From NCBI GenBank assembly GCA_018821715.1, contig JAHJLN010000289.1:1-33009 (forward strand): a DNA stretch of 33,009 nucleotides, in the 5' to 3' direction. The DNA is from Pseudomonadota bacterium. Lineage in GTDB: Bacteria; Desulfobacterota; Desulfobacteria; Desulfobacterales; Desulfobacteraceae. Positions 14,739 through 23,542 of the stretch are shown one piece after another. The stretch's first letter is position 1; each line of letters begins with the position of its first letter. A program made the translations under genes and the position numbers. Below the pieces are notes generated by a model. That model ran no database searches. It was not told where the DNA came from and saw only the letters and a list, made by a program, of their open reading frames with translations.

Positions 14739-16643
14739 CTATGGATAAATTTGGATCTTTTTTAACACATCCATCATCTGTTTTCCGGCAGCCGGATCTT
14801 TATACGGCACCAGCTGTTCCCACTTTTCACTCGCAAGATTTTTGTTTTCTTCCAGCGCTCTTTTGACCGCTTTTTGGGAGTCTTCTTTCATCCCTTTGGC
14901 ATCATAAGCGGCCGCCAGCATCAGATAGGAGGGCCAGAAACCCGGATCCTGCACTGCTGCTTTCTCAAGTGAAAAGATGGCCTGGTCATAATCCCGGGTC
15001 AGAAAATAGGCATGGCCCAGACCAAACATATACCAGACAGGATATTTTGGATCCAGGCGGATGGCTTTTATAAAAAGGTCAATTCCAGGCCCGGGCTGGT
15101 TTGAATGGGTGAGCAGCTCTCCATAAGACGCCAGCCAGTCCGGATTGTTCGGATCAAGGGCAAGGGCTTTTTTTATTTCATCTATACCCAGGTCATGCTG
15201 CTTGGTCCAAAGATAATAATGGGCCAGCTGACTGTAACCGGCCGGTTCATCCGGATTGATTTCAATTGCCTTCTGACCCCACTCAAAAACCTTGTTTAAA
15301 ATTGCCGGGTCCTTGTCCGGCCCGAAAATCCATTGTGTAAAAAAGGTCTTTCCCATTGCGGCATAAGCTTTGGCAAACTTAGGATCCAGACGGATGGCGT
15401 TTTGGAGCAGTTCTCGGCCCTCGGCCAGTTTTCCAAGATCTGTTGAGCTGCATAATCCATTTGCCTTGAGATAGTAATCATAGGCTTCAAGATTACGGGT
15501 GCCTTTCATCATGATCCGCTTTTTATCATCACTGGTCATCCGGACAGCCAGGGCAGTGATGATTTTTTCACGCACCTCGTCCTGAAGGGAGAAAATATCT
15601 TTCAAATCACGATCATACCGCTCAGCCCAGACATGACCTTCTGTTTTTGAATCAATCAGCTGAGCCGTGATACGGACACGGTCACCCACTTTTCTGACAC
15701 TGCCTTCAAGAACATATTTCACCCCCAGATCGCGGCCGATTTTATCAATGGTTACCTTTTTGTTCTTGTAGAAAAACACAGAATTGCGGGCGATTACAAA
15801 CAATCCTGAAATCCTTGACAGATCTGTGATCAAATCTTCTGTCAGCCCGTCGGAAAAGTATTCCTGTTCTTTGTCTTTGCTCATGTTAACAAAGGGCAGC
15901 ACGGCAATGGACGGTTTGTCCGGAATTCTTAAATCCATTAACTTCTGCCGGATCATTTTTCGGTGCTCAGCAGGTGTAAAAAGGGTGTTCTTCTTAAAAA
16001 GGATACCCCCGCCAACCAGCAGCAGGATCAAAATCACTCCCACAATCCTGTGTTTTCTTCGTTTATAGGCTGGGTCATCTTTTTTGTGTCTGTATTTGAG
16101 ACTTCCTGCTGACAAAGGGTCACTCAAAACGCGATACACAGGTACAGGCCCGGAAATATTTTTCAGTTCCTTGTTTCCCAAAAATTCATACCCCAGCGGC
16201 AGCCTGTTTTTTACCTGGTCCCAGGCAGAGCCTGAAATACAGATGCCGCCGCCTTGAGCAATCCCTTCAAGCCGTGCGGCAATATTAATCCCGTCTCCAT
16301 AGATTCGTTCATCATCCTCGATAATATCTCCCAGGTTGATGCCAATTCTGAATTCCATTTTTCGATCATCCGTAAGGTCCTTATTCCGCTCCATTAATAC
16401 CTTCTGAATCTCGACGGCACATGCCACTGCATTGGTAACGCTTGAAAACTCGGATAAGATATTATCGCCGGGAGAATCTACAACCCGGCCATCATGGGTT
16501 GAAATTTTTTGGAAAAGCAGTTCTCTGCATGCTTTAATGGACGTTACGGTATCAACCTCATTCTCCGCCATGAGCCGGCTGTAATCTTTGACATCCGCTG
16601 AAAAAATGGCGGCAAGCTTGCGGTTTACTTTCCGATCATCCAT
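14739..16643 (-). CDS. Membrane class III adenylate/guanylate cyclase with TPR sensor part
   Basis: A 634-residue protein from the ATG at 16643, which is preceded by AAAAGGTG; an in-frame GTG three codons earlier forms part of that ribosome site. The N-terminal class III cyclase domain (about 10-175) has metal ligands Asp17 (FSADVKDYS) and Asp60 (SPGDN), plus Asn120 and Arg124 (GINIAARLE), so it should be active. One membrane segment lies at 200-216. Then comes a TolB/FlgO-like domain (about 243-385; PSIAVLPFVNMS, FSDGLTEDLITDLS) and TPR repeats (about 400-625). Because the cyclase is N-terminal and the rest follows the single membrane helix, the TPR part is probably periplasmic and senses envelope signals. 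It should make cAMP or cGMP. It is convergent with the hybrid kinase gene. Confidence 0.92.
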   Translation of the reverse strand: MDDRKVNRKLAAIFSADVKDYSRLMAENEVDTVTSIKACRELLFQKISTHDGRVVDSPGDNILSEFSSVTNAVACAVEIQKVLMERNKDLTDDRKMEFRIGINLGDIIEDDERIYGDGINIAARLEGIAQGGGICISGSAWDQVKNRLPLGYEFLGNKELKNISGPVPVYRVLSDPLSAGSLKYRHKKDDPAYKRRKHRIVGVILILLLVGGGILFKKNTLFTPAEHRKMIRQKLMDLRIPDKPSIAVLPFVNMSKDKEQEYFSDGLTEDLITDLSRISGLFVIARNSVFFYKNKKVTIDKIGRDLGVKYVLEGSVRKVGDRVRITAQLIDSKTEGHVWAERYDRDLKDIFSLQDEVREKIITALAVRMTSDDKKRIMMKGTRNLEAYDYYLKANGLCSSTDLGKLAEGRELLQNAIRLDPKFAKAYAAMGKTFFTQWIFGPDKDPAILNKVFEWGQKAIEINPDEPAGYSQLAHYYLWTKQHDLGIDEIKKALALDPNNPDWLASYGELLTHSNQPGPGIDLFIKAIRLDPKYPVWYMFGLGHAYFLTRDYDQAIFSLEKAAVQDPGFWPSYLMLAAAYDAKGMKEDSQKAVKRALEENKNLASEKWEQLVPYKDPAAGKQMMDVLKKIQIYP

Positions 16644-16686
16644 ATTGAGCACCTTTTAAACAGGTCTGTGTAATGAAGCCGGGGTC

Positions 16687-16715
16687 ATCATAGTAAATCT
16701 GCAGAAAAATAACAA
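16687..16715 (-). promoter_or_regulatory. Probable promoter of the cyclase-TPR gene
   Basis: On the minus strand, TTGTTA (16715-16710), a 17-bp spacer and TATGAT (16692-16687). The -10 is about 44 nt upstream of the ATG at 16643. The -35 matches 4 of 6 and the -10 matches 5 of 6. Confidence 0.5.
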
Positions 16716-16751
16716 GCCGGTTGACATCAGACCTCAGGTGCCGGTCAACGA

Positions 16752-17927
16752 TTAGAAAACCTGGTCAGGTTTATAATTCCAAAGAAAAAAGGTCACGGCA
16801 ATACCGCCTGTTAATATCAAAAGACTGCCGATGATAAAAATATAAGAAAGGCCAAAAACATCAAGAATAATTCCGGAAAGTATGGGAGATACAATCATGC
16901 CCAGGCTCCAGGCAGCATCTGTAATGCTCATCAAAGATGCCATCCCCATGGTCCGCCCCAGAAGGCCGGTGATGACAAGTCCTCCTGGCAATGAGATGCC
17001 GTTTGCCATTCCCATAAAAATGTTCAGTAAAAGGATCATCATAAACCCATCAACAAACGGCATTCCAAATACGGTCATACCCGATGCAAAGGTGCCGATA
17101 ATCACAAGATATTTTGGATTGACCCGATCCGCAAGCCTGCCGCAGGAACGCTGTAGAAATGCAATAAGAAAAATGTTGGCTGTTAAAATGATCCCCACCT
17201 GGGAGCTTGTCAGTTTAAGCTGCAAGGCAAGAATTGGTAAAAATGTATACACAGCTCCCTGCCCTGAGGCAGCAAAAAATCTCATGATAAAAATACCCAG
17301 GACCACTCGATGGGTGAACATTTTCTTAATCGAGAACCGGCTCTTGTTTCCATTGGCTCCATGGCGTTGCGCATCAGGGGGGATAAATACCATGACCAGT
17401 ATACACGTAAAAAATGCCAGTGCGCCCATGGTATAAAACGTCGCATCCATGCCGAAATGATCCCGGATGGTTCCGCCCAGGGCAGGCCCGATCCCAAGGC
17501 CGATCATTACCGCCATATTCAGGGTTCCCATATACAACCCAAGTTTTTGTTTTGGGGCAATATCCGCTGCAAGGGCCATGGCAATGGGGACCACAAGAAC
17601 GGATGCCAGTCCGTGGAAAAATCGAATGATAATAAGCATTTCAGCAGTATCCGGTATTACGTAGAAAATCGAAATAGCGGCATAGACAAAAAGACCTGCA
17701 ACAATAAACTTTTTTCTTCCCCACCTGTCGGAAAGCCGTCCCATAAATGGACTGAACAGAACCCGGGAAACATTAAAGCTTGCAATGATAAGCCCGACTA
17801 AAAATCCCCCTGCACCGAGTTCCACAGCATAAACCGGTATGAGCGGCCAGATAATGCCAAGCCCGATCATTGCCACGCCCACTGAAACGGAAAGTAAAAA
17901 AAGAATCCCGGAAGAAGATCGGTTCAT
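16752..17927 (-). CDS. MFS drug-efflux-type transporter
   Basis: A 391-residue protein with twelve predicted membrane helices in two six-helix halves. The MFS signature between helices 2 and 3 is clear (GRLSDRWGRKKF, about 63-74), and a related GRLADRVNPK loop lies in the second half. A short hydrophilic central loop (about 185-205) joins the halves. Features fit the DHA1 (12-helix) drug:proton antiporter group, which exports small hydrophobic compounds, but the substrate cannot be told. AGGAGGGGG lies upstream of the ATG, and a 30-codon reading frame overlaps the start by the ATGA tetranucleotide. The neighbouring cyclase gene lies 108 nt downstream with its own promoter. Confidence 0.9.
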   Translation of the reverse strand: MNRSSSGILFLLSVSVGVAMIGLGIIWPLIPVYAVELGAGGFLVGLIIASFNVSRVLFSPFMGRLSDRWGRKKFIVAGLFVYAAISIFYVIPDTAEMLIIIRFFHGLASVLVVPIAMALAADIAPKQKLGLYMGTLNMAVMIGLGIGPALGGTIRDHFGMDATFYTMGALAFFTCILVMVFIPPDAQRHGANGNKSRFSIKKMFTHRVVLGIFIMRFFAASGQGAVYTFLPILALQLKLTSSQVGIILTANIFLIAFLQRSCGRLADRVNPKYLVIIGTFASGMTVFGMPFVDGFMMILLLNIFMGMANGISLPGGLVITGLLGRTMGMASLMSITDAAWSLGMIVSPILSGIILDVFGLSYIFIIGSLLILTGGIAVTFFLWNYKPDQVF

Positions 17928-18016
17928 TCTCTAATCCCCCTCCTTTTATTTTTGCTGCTGAAATTCAATCGTTTCATTTCTTTTTCAAGGGTAAGTTCAA
18001 ATCCTTTTAGAATCAT
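17924..18016 (-). CDS. Possible 30-residue leader peptide overlapping the MFS start
   Basis: An ATG at 18016 with GGTGG six bases upstream opens a 30-codon frame rich in Lys, Arg and Glu. Its TGA overlaps the ATG of the transporter gene (ATGA). Such an overlap allows translational coupling. The transporter has its own strong ribosome site inside this frame. No Shine-Dalgarno-masking hairpin was seen. It may be chance. Confidence 0.3.
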   Translation of the reverse strand: MILKGFELTLEKEMKRLNFSSKNKRRGIRE

Positions 18017-18118
18017 TTTTTTCCACCACAAGCATGCGTTGTCAAACTAACTATAACTGATAAAAATTTTGATTCAACCAGAAGCATAGGATATTCTTAA
18101 AAATATTAAGCGAGTTTA

Positions 18119-18211
18119 ATGAGTGCAAGTACCCACCGGTCGGATTTTGAGTCGCCCTCACGACTGGCAAAAGAAGCCAACCTCCTTCAAATTGAGACGT
18201 TTACCCCATAA
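18119..18211 (+). other. Compact GC-rich element: two hairpins and a 30-codon frame
   Basis: This block differs from its AT-rich surroundings. It holds AGTCG-(CCCTCA)-CGACT followed two bases or less later by GGC-(AAAAGAA)-GCC, two adjacent hairpins on either strand. On the plus strand an ATG at 18119 opens a 30-codon frame ending at TAA 18211. Its translation is protein-like (a SPSRLAKEANLLQIETF segment) but lacks a good ribosome site. It could be a structured RNA, a gene remnant or a small ORF. Confidence 0.35.
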
Positions 18212-18320
18212 TGATAAACATATTGGGCGCTTTTTAACCATCTCAAGATGACTTCAAAAGAACAAAGTTGTCTAAAATAATACTCTAAGGTTTCTTTTTT
18301 TTCAGAATCATCGAATTGAT

Positions 18321-18356
18321 TCCACCCTCTCTTAACATCATCCCTGAGAGGGTGGA
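18321..18356. repeat. 11-bp perfect inverted repeat
   Basis: TCCACCCTCTC (18321-18331) and GAGAGGGTGGA (18346-18356) pair perfectly around a 14-nt loop. It lies 48 nt beyond the stop of the 54-residue peptide gene on that gene's transcript. No T-tract follows on either strand, so it is not a classical intrinsic terminator. It may stabilise a 3' end or bind a protein. Confidence 0.55.
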
Positions 18357-18403
18357 CACATCACGATAGGGCAACTTTCGTAGAATGAAGTGAAATATAA
18401 TTT

Positions 18404-18568
18404 TTATTTGCCTTTTGGACCGGGCGACGGTGGTGAAGGAAATCCACTACCATCAGGTATACCATCACCCGAGTTTGGTGCTGGTCCGGGACTACTACCA
18501 GCGTGTACCGTAGCAAAGGGCAACCCCATCAATACCAACATAACGATAAGAATTATCCATTTTTTCAT
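18404..18568 (-). CDS. 54-residue secreted Gly/Pro/Ser-rich peptide
   Basis: The ATG at 18568 follows a perfect AAGGAGGT ribosome site at 6-nt spacing. The peptide begins Met-Lys-Lys-Trp, then a hydrophobic core (4-19) and an A-x-A-like site (Val-His-Ala, 21-23), a clear Sec signal peptide. The mature part, about 31 residues, is rich in Gly, Pro, Ser and Asp, with a PNSGDGIPDGSGF segment and a Pro/Gly tail ending in Lys. The acidic Asp/Asn/Gly loop recalls calcium-binding thrombospondin type 3-like turns, but one loop is not proof. There is no Cys. It stands alone in a 920-bp gene-poor stretch. Function unknown; the signal peptide and ribosome site make it a credible gene. Confidence 0.72.
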   Translation of the reverse strand: MKKWIILIVMLVLMGLPFATVHAGSSPGPAPNSGDGIPDGSGFPSPPSPGPKGK

Positions 18569-18850
18569 CCTGTTACCTCCTTAATTAGAATTTATGCCTG
18601 CATTCTGAGTGCTCTTTTTTTAAGTCAAGTCAGGAATAGTAATACATGTTTAGAGTTCGTTTGTTCTGGAGCTGTAGATTTCGTGCTAATATCCATAGTA
18701 AGCTAAACACATTGCTGTTCAACTGGTATGTCAAGCCAAGGCCGGCGAGAACTGATCATACTTCCTAATGAGAGCGTTATTTTTGAGCACTCAAAACATA
18801 ATAAAGCGGTTTGCGTATCCAAACAAATTTACACTATCTTAACCTTTCAT
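18569..18850. other. Intergenic stretch without a recognised gene
   Basis: This 282-nt stretch lies upstream of the 54-residue peptide gene and downstream of the metallophosphoesterase gene. TTGACT and TTGACA boxes occur on the minus strand (near 18620 and 18730) without a well-spaced -10. No reading frame with a good ribosome site and no terminator-like hairpin was found. Confidence 0.5.
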
Positions 18851-20011
18851 CTAATGCAAATAAAATCTACAATTACAGTCTGTTTTATTCGCGTCCAATA
18901 ACTGAAGGCTTGCCACCCCTTGTCCTCGCAATGTCACGCGCAGAATCTGGCCGGGCCGCCAGAGCCGCATTCGCGGCCCCCATGTTCCCGTTCCTCTGCA
19001 AATGATAGCAGTCATACCATCCACTTCGTAACGTCCCTCCAGAAGGGGATATCGCTTTTGAACCAGATAACCGAATGGCCATATCTGTCCGCCGTGGGTA
19101 TGCCCGCTAAGCATCAATCCTACCCCTTCTCCAGCTGCCTTTTCAGCCTGCCACGGCGTATGGGAAAGAAGAATTGTGGCCCCGGGAGGGCGACCTACGA
19201 GAGCCTGCGAGATGGGATCGTTGTTTTGGCTGTTTCGACTTCTGGTCGTAAGATCCTCCACGCCTGCCAGGACAAGACCCGGTCTCACTTCAGCCCATGT
19301 ATTGTTCAGCAACGTAAACCCTGCTGCTTCAAACAGGTTCATTTTACTTCCCCCGTAAAATTCATGATTGCCGGAAACCGCCCAGAGCCCATAAGGTGCG
19401 GAGAGTTGCTTAAAGGGGGCAATCAATTGATCTTCAGGAGGCCCATGTCCTTCAAAGATATCACCCAGCAACAATACAAGATCGGGCTTCTGTTCCTGTA
19501 CCTGGGCAATCCGATCTGCCAGCCAGATCTTGCCCAGCTGTGAACCCAGATGCATATCCGACAAAGCCACAATCACAGTTCCATCCAGCGCAGCGGGCAA
19601 ACCGGGAAGGGTTACTTCGTATTTTTCCACCATTGGCGGTCGCAGGCCCTGAAAGAGTGCAATCACCGAGAGCATCATTCCGATTAACACGGCAAATCCT
19701 CGCAGTGAAGCCGATAGCCGGGGCATGAGAATGCCAAAAAAGGTGATGAGGTCTATTAAAAGAAGCAAAAGAAACGTCAGGAATAAAACAGCCATCCAGT
19801 TCATTCCTAAGAATTCAAGAACACCTGCAAGGATTCCTGTGCTGGAATGCCCAATAATACGACCCAAGAAAAAAATGGTCCACAGGGTCAGGCCTGTACC
19901 GATAAATATCCTTCTGGATATGTGCTGTTCCACAAATGGTATGGAAGCAGCTCTCCAGAAAACATAAACATGCATGAAGGTGCAAAGTGAAATTAAAATG
20001 GTTCCAAACAT
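18851..20011 (-). CDS. Membrane-anchored metallophosphoesterase (YkuE-like)
   Basis: A 386-residue protein. The N-terminal part carries about four membrane helices (3-20, 36-52, 70-97, 104-121), and the rest is a calcineurin-type phosphoesterase domain. All family blocks are present: SDMHLG (151-156), GDIFEGH (183-189), GNHEFYGG (214-221), SHTP (283-286) and GHTHGGQ (303-309), giving the full dinuclear metal site. The N-terminal helix bundle plus this motif set is typical of the YkuE/YaeI group, some members of which act on lipid pyrophosphates or undecaprenyl intermediates. The substrate here is not known. It starts 21 nt after the stop of the P-type ATPase gene, so they probably share a transcript. 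Confidence 0.92.
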   Translation of the reverse strand: MFGTILISLCTFMHVYVFWRAASIPFVEQHISRRIFIGTGLTLWTIFFLGRIIGHSSTGILAGVLEFLGMNWMAVLFLTFLLLLLIDLITFFGILMPRLSASLRGFAVLIGMMLSVIALFQGLRPPMVEKYEVTLPGLPAALDGTVIVALSDMHLGSQLGKIWLADRIAQVQEQKPDLVLLLGDIFEGHGPPEDQLIAPFKQLSAPYGLWAVSGNHEFYGGSKMNLFEAAGFTLLNNTWAEVRPGLVLAGVEDLTTRSRNSQNNDPISQALVGRPPGATILLSHTPWQAEKAAGEGVGLMLSGHTHGGQIWPFGYLVQKRYPLLEGRYEVDGMTAIICRGTGTWGPRMRLWRPGQILRVTLRGQGVASLQLLDANKTDCNCRFYLH

Positions 20012-20032
20012 GGTTGTTATTTTTTTACTTTC

Positions 20033-22597
20033 TTATGCATTCCTGATGAATTGGTTTTCCTTGTTGAACAAAGGAATCACCTTCAAAAGTTCCATGAGAA
20101 GGATCGCCACAAGACCACCTGCCAGCGCCAGAAGCAAATCATTCAAGGAAACCGATCCGAAACGGTACAGGCCTTTGAGAAAGGGTATTGTAAGCACAAG
20201 GCACATTACTGTGATTGTTCCTGTCATGACCCATTTGAATGCCGCATTCTTTTCTTTCAGCATGCTGATGCTTGATTTTGTCAGGGAACGATTCGATAGA
20301 ATCATTCCAAGGTTACAGACCACAAGCGTCAGAAATGCCAGTGCCCGAGCCGTCTCAGCAGAATGATCATTGCGTATGAAAAGATAAATGGCAATGGTAA
20401 CTACCAGGGTCAAGCCCCCTTGAAAAAAGCACTTCAGAAGGGTTGACCCTTCGAAGAGCCTGGCATCAAAGCTGCGCGGTTTTCGTTTCATGACTCCGCC
20501 GTCATCTTTGTCTGCTTCAAAAATCAGTGTACATGCGGGATCAATAATCAGCTCAAGAAAAACAATATGCACCGGAAATAAAATCAAGGGCCATTTCAGC
20601 AGTACGGGTATCAATGAAAGTCCTGCAATGGGAATATGAACCGAAAGGATGAACATCATCGCCTTTTTAAGATTGTCATAAATACGTCGACCCATACGCA
20701 CGGCAATCACGATGGAATTAAAATCATCATCAAGAAGCACCAGTGATGCTGCCTCACGGGCGACATCCGTGCCGCGGCCCCCCATTGCCACCCCGATATG
20801 TGCGGCTTTCAGGGCGGGCGCATCATTCACACCATCCCCCGTCATGGCAACGATTTCTTTGTTTATTTTAAGTGCCTGGACAATGCGCAGCTTCTGTTCC
20901 GGCACCATGCGGGCAAAGATGTTGACGTCTTTTATGCGCTCTGCCAGTTGTTCATCGGTTAATGTTTCCAGTTCAGTACCGGTAATATGCTGATTTGGAT
21001 TTAAAAGACCGATCTGCCGGGCAATGCTCATGGCGGTGCCTGGATAGTCCCCGGTGATCATGATCGTACGGATGCCGGCGGTGTAACATTCTTCAATCGC
21101 CCCTTTTACATTGGAGCGGACAGGGTCTTCAAGGCCAATTAATCCGATGAATTTAAACTGAAAATCATGTTGCTGCTCGGGCAGATTCATTTTCCGATGC
21201 CGGGTACACGCCACTCCGATAACCCGTTTCCCCTGATTACTGAGCATATCGATTTTTTCTTCAAGCCATTTTAATTTCAATGCATCAAAATGACAAAGAT
21301 CCGCAATGGCTTCAGGTGCGCCCTTGGCTGCGATGACAAGATCTTCACCCGAAGCCGACGTCCAGACCCGGGACATGGCAAGCAGTTCTTTGCTTAAGGG
21401 ATATTCACGCTGGAGCGTCCATGACGAGTGAAGATGCTCTGTCTGTGAAAGGGTGCGTTCACCCAGTTCTTTCATGGCCTTTTCCATGGGGTCAAAGGGG
21501 TCGACCGGGCTTGCAAGAATGCTGTACTCGACCACTTCGTGGAATTCTTCCGGAATTGCTTTATTTGTTTTCTCAATCTGAAACACCTGGTCGCCTGCCA
21601 CAATATCGGATACGGTCATTTGATTAAGGGTCAGTGTCCCTGTTTTATCAACACAGAGCACGGTTGCCGAACCAAGCGTTTCCACTGCGGGAACCCGCCG
21701 GGTCAACACCCGGAATTTTGAGATCCGCCAGGCACCAAGCGCCAGAAAAACCGTGAGAACAACCGGGAACTCCTCGGGAAGGATAGCCATGGCCAGAGAT
21801 AATCCGGCAAGAAATCCTTCCAGCAGATTGCCGCGGGTCAGCCAGTACACCACAACCACCAGTATGCAGAGAATACCGCCAACGAGTGCAAAGGTGCGGA
21901 CGACTTCGCCGGTCTGGATCTGAAGCGGGGTTCGTTCTTCTTCAAGGGATTGAAGGGCTTTGCCGATTTTCCCCAATTCGGTTCGGATTCCGGTTGCCCT
22001 GATAATCCCTGCTGCCTGGCCGGACACCACCAGAGTTCCTGAAAAAGCAAAGGGAAGATCATCCCCTCCTGGTTTCCCCATCGCAATGGATGCGTCTTGG
22101 GTGGATACTTTTCTAACGGGAACGGATTCACCGGTTAAAAGAGATTCATCAATGGAAAAATTGACAGCATGAACCAGAACACAGTCTGCGGGAACACGGT
22201 CGCCTTCCGAGAGCAGGATAACATCATCACCGACCACTTCCCGCCCGGGGATGCGTATTTTTTCCCCATCACGGATGACGTATGCACGAGGGCTGGACAG
22301 ATCCTTGAGTGCTTCAAGCGCTCTTTCGGTTTTTCGTTCCTGATAAAAGGTGATGCCGATAATAACAAAAACAAAGCCAAGCAGCATCAATGCTTCCTGA
22401 AATTCACCAGACAGCAGATACAAGGCCCCGCAAGCGATCAACAACAGGAACATGGGTTCTCTCAAGACCCCAATCAGGATATCCAGACCTTTTCGTTTTC
22501 CCTGGGTCGGCAATTCGTTAAAGCCATCTTGTTCCTGCCTCTTTAATACCTCATCCTGGGTGAGACCTTTCAAATTCTCAAACGATATCCTGCTCAT
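20033..22597 (-). CDS. P2-type cation-transporting ATPase (ion uncertain)
   Basis: An 854-residue P-type ATPase. It has an N-terminal cation-ATPase domain (7-60), an actuator domain with TGES (155-158), and the phosphorylation site Asp317 in DKTGTLT. The nucleotide domain has KGAPE (425-429); the hinge has TGDGVNDAP (586-594). About ten membrane helices are predicted. The architecture is that of SERCA/PMR1-like P2 pumps. The helix-4 ion motif reads Pro-Glu-Glu-Phe-Pro (274-278), where Ca pumps usually have Pro-Glu-Gly-Leu-Pro. The helix-6 region reads [13 protein letters not shown] instead of the common Asn/Thr-Asp-Gly pattern. Calcium is the default guess, but these differences leave the ion open. 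The metallophosphoesterase gene follows after 21 nt; the diheme cytochrome gene lies 43 nt upstream. Confidence 0.92.
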   Translation of the reverse strand: MSRISFENLKGLTQDEVLKRQEQDGFNELPTQGKRKGLDILIGVLREPMFLLLIACGALYLLSGEFQEALMLLGFVFVIIGITFYQERKTERALEALKDLSSPRAYVIRDGEKIRIPGREVVGDDVILLSEGDRVPADCVLVHAVNFSIDESLLTGESVPVRKVSTQDASIAMGKPGGDDLPFAFSGTLVVSGQAAGIIRATGIRTELGKIGKALQSLEEERTPLQIQTGEVVRTFALVGGILCILVVVVYWLTRGNLLEGFLAGLSLAMAILPEEFPVVLTVFLALGAWRISKFRVLTRRVPAVETLGSATVLCVDKTGTLTLNQMTVSDIVAGDQVFQIEKTNKAIPEEFHEVVEYSILASPVDPFDPMEKAMKELGERTLSQTEHLHSSWTLQREYPLSKELLAMSRVWTSASGEDLVIAAKGAPEAIADLCHFDALKLKWLEEKIDMLSNQGKRVIGVACTRHRKMNLPEQQHDFQFKFIGLIGLEDPVRSNVKGAIEECYTAGIRTIMITGDYPGTAMSIARQIGLLNPNQHITGTELETLTDEQLAERIKDVNIFARMVPEQKLRIVQALKINKEIVAMTGDGVNDAPALKAAHIGVAMGGRGTDVAREAASLVLLDDDFNSIVIAVRMGRRIYDNLKKAMMFILSVHIPIAGLSLIPVLLKWPLILFPVHIVFLELIIDPACTLIFEADKDDGGVMKRKPRSFDARLFEGSTLLKCFFQGGLTLVVTIAIYLFIRNDHSAETARALAFLTLVVCNLGMILSNRSLTKSSISMLKEKNAAFKWVMTGTITVMCLVLTIPFLKGLYRFGSVSLNDLLLALAGGLVAILLMELLKVIPLFNKENQFIRNA

Positions 22598-22640
22598 TTT
22601 TTTAATCCTTTAAATGAAACCTAATCCTGATATACGCATC

Positions 22641-23264
22641 CTATTGGGGAATTTTTACTATGTCATCATCATAAATCCCGTCTTCAGCTGTAGTGTGACA
22701 GGCAATACAATTTGATAATGAACCTATGGATTTTCGTTTCAATACATTCGGGGAGATATCATGGTGTTGTTTTATGATATATGGCGTTTGGGTAATTCTT
22801 AAAGGAGCCTGATTCCCAGCTCCCTGAATGATTTTGCCCGCCCGTTTTGTCGTGCTGTGGTCAGCGCTGTTGGACTTTAGATAATCTGTAACGATTTTTT
22901 GAGAATCAGCATCCAGTTCAACCGATTCTCCAAAATGGTCATCAAGGCTTGACAGGAGACTCATCCAGGAGGATTCCGGCAGGAAAACCGGCTGATATGC
23001 AAAGTGACAGGCCCCGCACTCGGCCTGGTAAACCGAATTGTTTACCGGTTTTATATCGTTATGGCGATTATCACTATTTTGGTGACGCTCCCGTTTTCTT
23101 TTTTGATGCTTGCCATTATCATCATCTTTTTTCTCACCATTCGCTAACAGGGCGCGCCATTTCTTTTCTTTATGATCATCATCGGCATAAGCCAGGAAAG
23201 AAGGGATAAAAAAAAGAGTACTGAAAACCAGACAAATTATTAAAAGCATTGTCTTGTGATCCAT
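22641..23264 (-). CDS. Periplasmic diheme cytochrome c (DHC-like)
   Basis: A 207-residue protein from the ATG at 23264, which has GGAGG 8 nt upstream. A longer frame to 23357 would bury the signal peptide. The signal peptide spans residues 1-26 (hydrophobic core 6-24, cleavage near A-Y-A). Next is a very charged Lys/Asp/His-rich linker (28-72), then two heme sites, CGACH (83-87) and CIACH (186-190). Between them lies an SSWMSLLSSLDDHFG segment typical of diheme cytochromes of the DHC type, which act as periplasmic electron carriers. The usual cytochrome b561 partner is absent. Its ribosome-binding site lies inside the last codons of the 87-residue gene, so the two are translationally linked. 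Confidence 0.9.
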   Translation of the reverse strand: MDHKTMLLIICLVFSTLFFIPSFLAYADDDHKEKKWRALLANGEKKDDDNGKHQKRKRERHQNSDNRHNDIKPVNNSVYQAECGACHFAYQPVFLPESSWMSLLSSLDDHFGESVELDADSQKIVTDYLKSNSADHSTTKRAGKIIQGAGNQAPLRITQTPYIIKQHHDISPNVLKRKSIGSLSNCIACHTTAEDGIYDDDIVKIPQ

Positions 23265-23265
23265 T

Positions 23266-23529
23266 TTAGTTTCCTCCATCATAAATCTGCCATGAAATAA
23301 TACCATTATCCTCGACAATGATTTTATATCTCCCCAAACGGAAAATGCCGGGTTCAATTATTTTGCCGGGCCCTATAGTTACATTGTCTATATTGACGTG
23401 CTGCTGATTGAAATAATTGGAGAGGGATTGTCCTGTGCTGACATCCAGCAGACTGGGGCTAAAACAATAATATTGACTCTTGTTCCAGATCGGCAATTTT
23501 CTTAGTCGTTCATGATACTCCAGTTTCAA
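23266..23529 (-). CDS. 87-residue hypothetical protein upstream of diheme cytochrome
   Basis: The frame starts with TTG at 23529, preceded by AGAGGG at 4-nt spacing, and ends 1 nt before the cytochrome ATG. Its last codons contain that gene's ribosome site. The sequence is strand-rich, with a NVTIGPGKIIEPGIFRLGRYKIIVEDNG-type pattern in the second half (broken here: NVTIGPGKII, then GRYKIIVEDNG). No signal peptide, membrane helix or metal motif is present. I do not recognise it. The tight packing supports expression with the cytochrome. Confidence 0.55.
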   Translation of the reverse strand: MKLEYHERLRKLPIWNKSQYYCFSPSLLDVSTGQSLSNYFNQQHVNIDNVTIGPGKIIEPGIFRLGRYKIIVEDNGIISWQIYDGGN

Positions 23530-23542
23530 ACAACCCTCTTTT

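Larger units (their letters stand above)
18017..18403. other. Gene-poor AT-rich region with structured elements
   Basis: Between the MFS gene and the 54-residue peptide gene there is no ordinary gene. It holds an AT-rich stretch (18040-18118), a GC-richer block with two hairpins and a 30-codon plus-strand frame (18119-18211), and a long inverted repeat (18321-18356). No transposase remnant or known riboswitch consensus was recognised. Confidence 0.6.

Noticed and set aside
16718-16745. TTGACA promoter on the plus strand between the cyclase and MFS genes
   Set aside because: No plus-strand gene follows and there is no -10 at a suitable spacing; the box is part of a short GTTGAC/GTCAAC repeat.
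16882-17436. Plus-strand frame of 184 codons opposite the MFS gene
   Set aside because: It is the antisense of membrane helices and has no family features.
18119-18211. Riboswitch (c-di-GMP, cobalamin, SAM types)
   Set aside because: GCAAA-like and GCC-like words are present, but the consensus order and junctions of these classes are not.
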